This document shows positions 59,822 through 64,000 of a DNA stretch of 64,000 nt, piece after piece. The notes beneath the pieces were generated by a model, which worked only from the letters and a program-made list of their open reading frames with translations, was not told the DNA's origin and ran no database searches. The translations under genes and the position numbers were made by a program. Source of the DNA: Antedon bifida (Eukaryota; Echinodermata; Crinoidea; Comatulida; Antedonidae); contig OY727102.1 of the NCBI GenBank assembly GCA_963402885.1, forward strand, positions 21,080,001 to 21,144,000, given 5' to 3'. Every line of letters begins with the position of its first letter. Within the stretch, counting starts at the first letter, position 1.

Positions 59822-60205
59822 TTTTTATTGTTGACTGGAATGCTTGTATGAATAAATTCATATGTTTCCCACTGAACAGCATCAAGGGGTAGTAACAAAT
59901 TTACCTATTTTGTTGATAATTCATGACTGAAAACAAGATGTTACGAATGAATTTATAAATTTATAAAATAAGAATTAGTTGACACATGTATTTGTCACCC
60001 TCTTCTTCTCGTCCTTTTTGTCAACTGTATCATCTTCTTCTCGTCCTTAATTTAACCTCGCCATTATTGTCATATTTTACATTATACCTATAATTCAAGT
60101 TAACAACAACCAGTCCAGGGTATTTTTCTGTCTTGTTTGATTGCAAGAAATGTTATTTAAAACATAAATCAAGTTTAATCAGGTCAAAAAAGATGACCTT
60201 TTTCC
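59822..60205. other. Sequence without recognised features
   Basis: A CTCTTCTTCTCGTCC motif occurs twice (60000 and 60032). Nothing else seen. Confidence 0.35.
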
Positions 60206-60600
60206 AGTAATAGTCTATGAATTTATTTCATTTATTTGTCTGAAAAAGCACAAAACAATAAAATACACAAGCAGCAAAAAAAAATAAGAAGAGCACTACA
60301 AAAATGAACGAAATTGGAGATGCTTAAATAAACTTTTCAAGTAATAGTATACAAATTTATTTAATTTATTTGTCTGAAAAAGAACAAAACAATAAAATAC
60401 ACAAGCAGCAAAAAAAATAAGAAGAGCACTACAAAAATGAACGAAATTGGGGATGCTTAAATAAACTTTTCAAGTAATAGTATACAAATGTATTTCATTT
60501 ATTTGTCTGAAAAAGAACAAAACAATAAAATACACAAGCAACAAAAAAAATAAGAATATCACTACAAAAATGAACGAAATTGGGGATGCTTAAATAAAAT
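60206..60600 (+). repeat. 133-bp tandem array, three units
   Basis: Units begin at 60206, 60340 and 60473 (AGTAATAGT), each with TGTCTGAAAAAG and AAAATGAACGAAATTGG; differences are few. Confidence 0.93.
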
Positions 60601-61377
60601 AAGTACATCAAAAGGTAAGTATAATACTGTGTACATTTGTGGATATACCAGAGAAGAATAATTTCTGGATATACAATATTAAAACTGTTTTTTGTAAGAA
60701 ATACTTTTTTGTTTTAATCTACAGTGCATAGTATGTAGGTTAGGTAAAGTTGTATTACCCCTGTCTTTTATTCACAATTTAAAAAAAACTCTTTCAAAGT
60801 GATTCATCCTCCAATTTAGGTGTTTTATTCCAATCAGAAAATAAATTAAAGCTAGGCAGTGTACCCTATATTTATATTCTCAATTCATCATCATGATTCC
60901 GTTGAAAGTAAAAATATGAAACGGAGAGTGGTTTTATAATTACATTTTATAACGAAGGTACAAAGTAAATGGAAATATTTGTTTGTATTTAGTTGCTTCA
61001 TTAAGTTTTGTTTTAAAGCACATCTCAGATTTAGCAGAAAAATATTTCTCCAATCTCCTGACATTAGAAAGAACCCCTAAGGGTTTGAATTGAGTTGATA
61101 GATTTCTAGAATTATAAGGTACTTAATAGGTACCCACTCAACTCATATTTTTGAGTTTAGACTTTATTGGCAAAATAAAGATTGTAATGAATGAATGCAT
61201 AAACCATATGCTGTGATTTTATAGGGTTTTTTTAGATACTGAATGTATATTTCTGCCCTAGTTACAGTATTATATACTTTATTTACAATGTTGAAAAAAT
61301 ATTCTTTATATGAACAAAGAATTATAGAATTAAGTAAGAAAGAATAAGATACAAGAGTAAGATGTAAGAAACAATTA
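60601..61377. other. AT-rich sequence
   Basis: No gene seen. An ending like AAATAAAGATTGTAATGAATGA near 61173-61196 may be another short retroelement tail. Confidence 0.3.
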
Positions 61378-61632
61378 AAATAATAATAGTTAAAAGTTTA
61401 ATTAATTATCTTTTTAATTAATTAATCAAACAAAAATAATGATAATATACAAAAAGTGTCATTCTATTTCTTTTATAAATGACCAATAATTTTTAAATTA
61501 AGTAGAAAGAGTGAGATATGACATTTAAAATAATAATAGTTACAAAGTTTAATTATTACTTATTCATTAACTAATCATACAAAAATAATACAAAAATACT
61601 GATAATCTACAAAAGGTTTTATTCTATCTCAT
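61378..61632 (+). repeat. Imperfect duplication, period about 160 bp
   Basis: AAAATAATAATAGTTA...AGTTTAATTA followed by CAAACAAAAATAAT and TACAAAA recurs with small gaps about 160 bases downstream. Confidence 0.6.
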
Positions 61633-62756
61633 GTAATAATTTCTCTATACTAAATAACAATTACATATTTGTTACAGTAAAATAATATAATACCAAAATT
61701 AGTAACATTAACAGTATTTTCTAATAATTGATGAAACAATTTTATTGATAAATAAATGATTGATAATGAAAAATTTTAACTAACTATTTATTTGACGTTT
61801 ATTAAAATAGACTCATTATCTCATTACAGAAAGGGAAAACCTATAATTTTATCATACAATAAAAATTGGTTATAGTGACTTGACATGACTTTGTATTTAA
61901 TTTTATTTAATCAGGTTGTGCTTTTTATTGTCATGTTCTTTGTACTAAATCAGTGTGTTTGATTGTCAATACCTCTTTTTTCAATACCTCTATTATCTGC
62001 TTTCTGATTGCTTTCTTAAACGTGCATATTTGTGGCTTGTTCAAGATTGTCTAAGAAAACTCCCTTTTTATGTGCCCCATTGACGATCTTTTCAAAACTT
62101 CTCGAGGGGTATATCACAGTCCAGTGGGTAAGAAAGCCTGATAAAGTGGTTGGTTTTTTTGTTTATAAGACAAGCTTGAATGCTGTATTGGCGATGATAT
62201 AACGCCCAAAGCCATGTTTCACAGCCCGAGCTAAGGACAATGGGATATTGATCAGTTCTGTATTGAAGTATCGTAGTAGCGAGATAGAAAACACCGTATT
62301 TATAGAAACTCCTCTGCCCGTTTAATTAAATTTACTTCAGAGTGCATCCACGTCGCAAGAGGACAGACTTTTTGCAAGCTGGAGATAATTATGTGTTGGT
62401 GGTTAGAAGTAGGCTTGCTATCTGCTTATCAAGTACTTTAAATAACTGCTACTACTGTTCATTGGAAATCATAGTCATATTTGAAAAATACATTTTAATT
62501 TGTATTTTTTACAACGGATATCTTTAAGTGTATTTGACAGTAAAGATGTCCTATTGCCTTGTATGAGTATTATCCGGACATCTGCATTTAGAACGTTGTT
62601 CATATCTCCTGAATTTCTTTGTGATGTTCATGTGAATTGTGCTTTTGTGTACCTAACATACAGAGCCATTGCATACACTACGCTACGCCTTTCTGTAAAC
62701 ATTTTGACAGTGATCAGAGACGAGAGAGGGCTTGCCGTGTTTAGCAGTGTCTGAGG
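61633..62756. other. AT-rich sequence passing into a balanced patch (62030-62756)
   Basis: The patch precedes the possible first exon at 62757 and could hold a promoter and 5' UTR. The 84-codon open frame at 62500-62754 has no recognisable domain and lies upstream of that start, so it is not called as a gene. Confidence 0.3.
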
Positions 62757-62807
62757 ATGATAGTTCCTGCCCGTATCCTATCTCATGCTGATTGGGATTT
62801 TCTCAAG
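62757..62807 (+). CDS. Possible first coding exon
   Basis: ATG then MIVPARILSHADWDFLK, ending in AAG|gtaact; an in-frame TAG lies just upstream. Seventeen codons with a good donor at the end of a balanced patch suit an alternative first exon of a gene continuing beyond the window. Short enough to be chance. Confidence 0.25.
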
Positions 62808-64000
62808 GTAACTCCTCCTTTCTATTTCATTTCTAATCTTAAAATCACAATTCTTGGTTTTCACCGTTAGCATCTGATGTAAACTGAGCCTTATTTTCTA
62901 GGATTAGAGCAGCTAGGTTTGCGTGTGTTTTAGCGTAGCTTTAGTGTACAGTTTCAGCTCCCATTATTACAAGTCCCGGCTATTGTAGCCTAGAGAGTTA
63001 GCCTTATTGTATCGTGCATAGAAAGTGTTAGGTGATACAATGTACACAGGCTATCTTTACAGTATTCTAGCCTTGTATATTTATTATGGTTCATAAGTCC
63101 TCTTCTCTTTATATATAATTAACATTTTTATAATGTTTCTAATATTTTGTCCTTTTTATTGTCAAGGCAATATATACATTATGAGATTACATTTTATTGG
63201 TTGTATTTACCAATACTCATACTGGAAATCTATTTGGGCAGTAATTTTATAGGATAAAACCCATGAATGGAAACTTTATTTATATACATAAAAACATGGT
63301 ACAATATGTCATATTAAAATTGTAAAAAAAAATAGTATTTAAGGGTATAGAGTATTTTGTGTATATGATATTACTGAAGCCCCATTCACGCTAAAAAAAA
63401 TATATCACCAGACTCATGGTTATGTTGCAATCGTCTATTCGTTTGCACCGATTCATTTTTTTTTTGTCCTGGTTCATAAAAACAACAATAAAACAGTGAA
63501 TCATCTAACAAACTGTAAGTTTATTGGGTCACACTGTAGTATGTACTTTATTATTAAAACTAGATTTTCCTCATTCATATTATATTTAAGTTCAATGTAA
63601 ATTGGGTTTATCCTAATTTTAGAATCCTATTTCTACACATGGTTTTAAATTTATAGCATAATGTTATTAGTAGAAACTGTATTACCCATCTCTACCATTG
63701 TTTGGTTTGAATACTGAGAAAATGTTATGAATTGATATTTCTACTTAATTCTTGCCATAATGTTTTATGATTTTGTTTGTTCTTTTTGTTATGCCTTTTA
63801 TAGTAATTTTGTTAGACAGTTTTATGACTATTTTATTATTTGAACTCTTTAGTGTTAACACAATTATATAAACATATTTATAAAACATGCATTTAGTCTC
63901 CGAACACTGTATGTTATGAAGTAAAAATGATGCATTACTTACTATAATTGTTATATGAATAGCATTTCCATGTTTTGTCTTTAAACAATGCTTTTATTAA
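62808..64000. other. Sequence without recognised features
   Basis: AT-rich after 63050; no gene or clear repeat seen to the end of the window. Confidence 0.35.

Noticed and set aside
1..64000. CRISPR array or bacterial operon
   Set aside because: Tandem repeats here have no unique spacers, and the sequence is intron-bearing animal DNA.

Overview
The window is AT-rich, intron-containing metazoan nuclear DNA. There are no operons or ribosome binding sites; genes are split by GT-AG introns, and most of the sequence is introns, intergenic DNA and repeats. The one securely recognised gene is the 3' half of an RGS22-type gene (regulator of G-protein signalling with several RGS boxes). RGS22 and a heavy load of short non-autonomous transposons and tRNA-derived elements fit an invertebrate such as an echinoderm or relative. 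That taxonomic guess is inference only.

Layout. 1-6837: twelve exons of the RGS22-like gene on the + strand, ending at a TGA at 6835-6837. The eleven introns in the window join consistent phases, and one uses a GC-AG donor. 7000-8700: downstream sequence with candidate poly(A) signals, a MITE and a SINE-like relic. 8700-13200: a repeat complex in which a unit of about 1.65-2.08 kb occurs at least twice plus a fragment. Each full unit carries tRNA-like modules on opposite strands, an octamer-containing block, a foldback and several internal sub-repeats. 13.2-64 kb: mostly non-coding, with minisatellites (17.6, 27.5, 29.1, 44.6, 52.2, 60.2, 61.4 kb), nine copies of one MITE family, retroelement relics and scattered patches of more balanced base composition.

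Some of those patches look like short exons that a simple ORF search misses. The best is a two-exon gene at 21086-22006 (+) predicting a 108-residue protein with one membrane helix. Weaker, phase-consistent candidates are a - strand pair at 40341-40218 and 39044-38984, a - strand pair at 57161-57079 and 56223-56146, a + strand group at 52639-54519, a + strand exon at 58763-58897, and an 85-codon open frame at 48061-48318. None was assigned to a family.

The MITE family (TIR beginning AGCTCTGTCTACAC, 3-bp TTA/TAA target duplications) is spread through the whole window, including an RGS22 intron. Its copies differ in the number of an internal sub-repeat, and one was split by a later retroelement insertion. 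No canonical tRNA, rRNA or CRISPR array was seen. Coordinates of splice junctions come from reading motifs and phases by eye; no alignment or RNA evidence was available.
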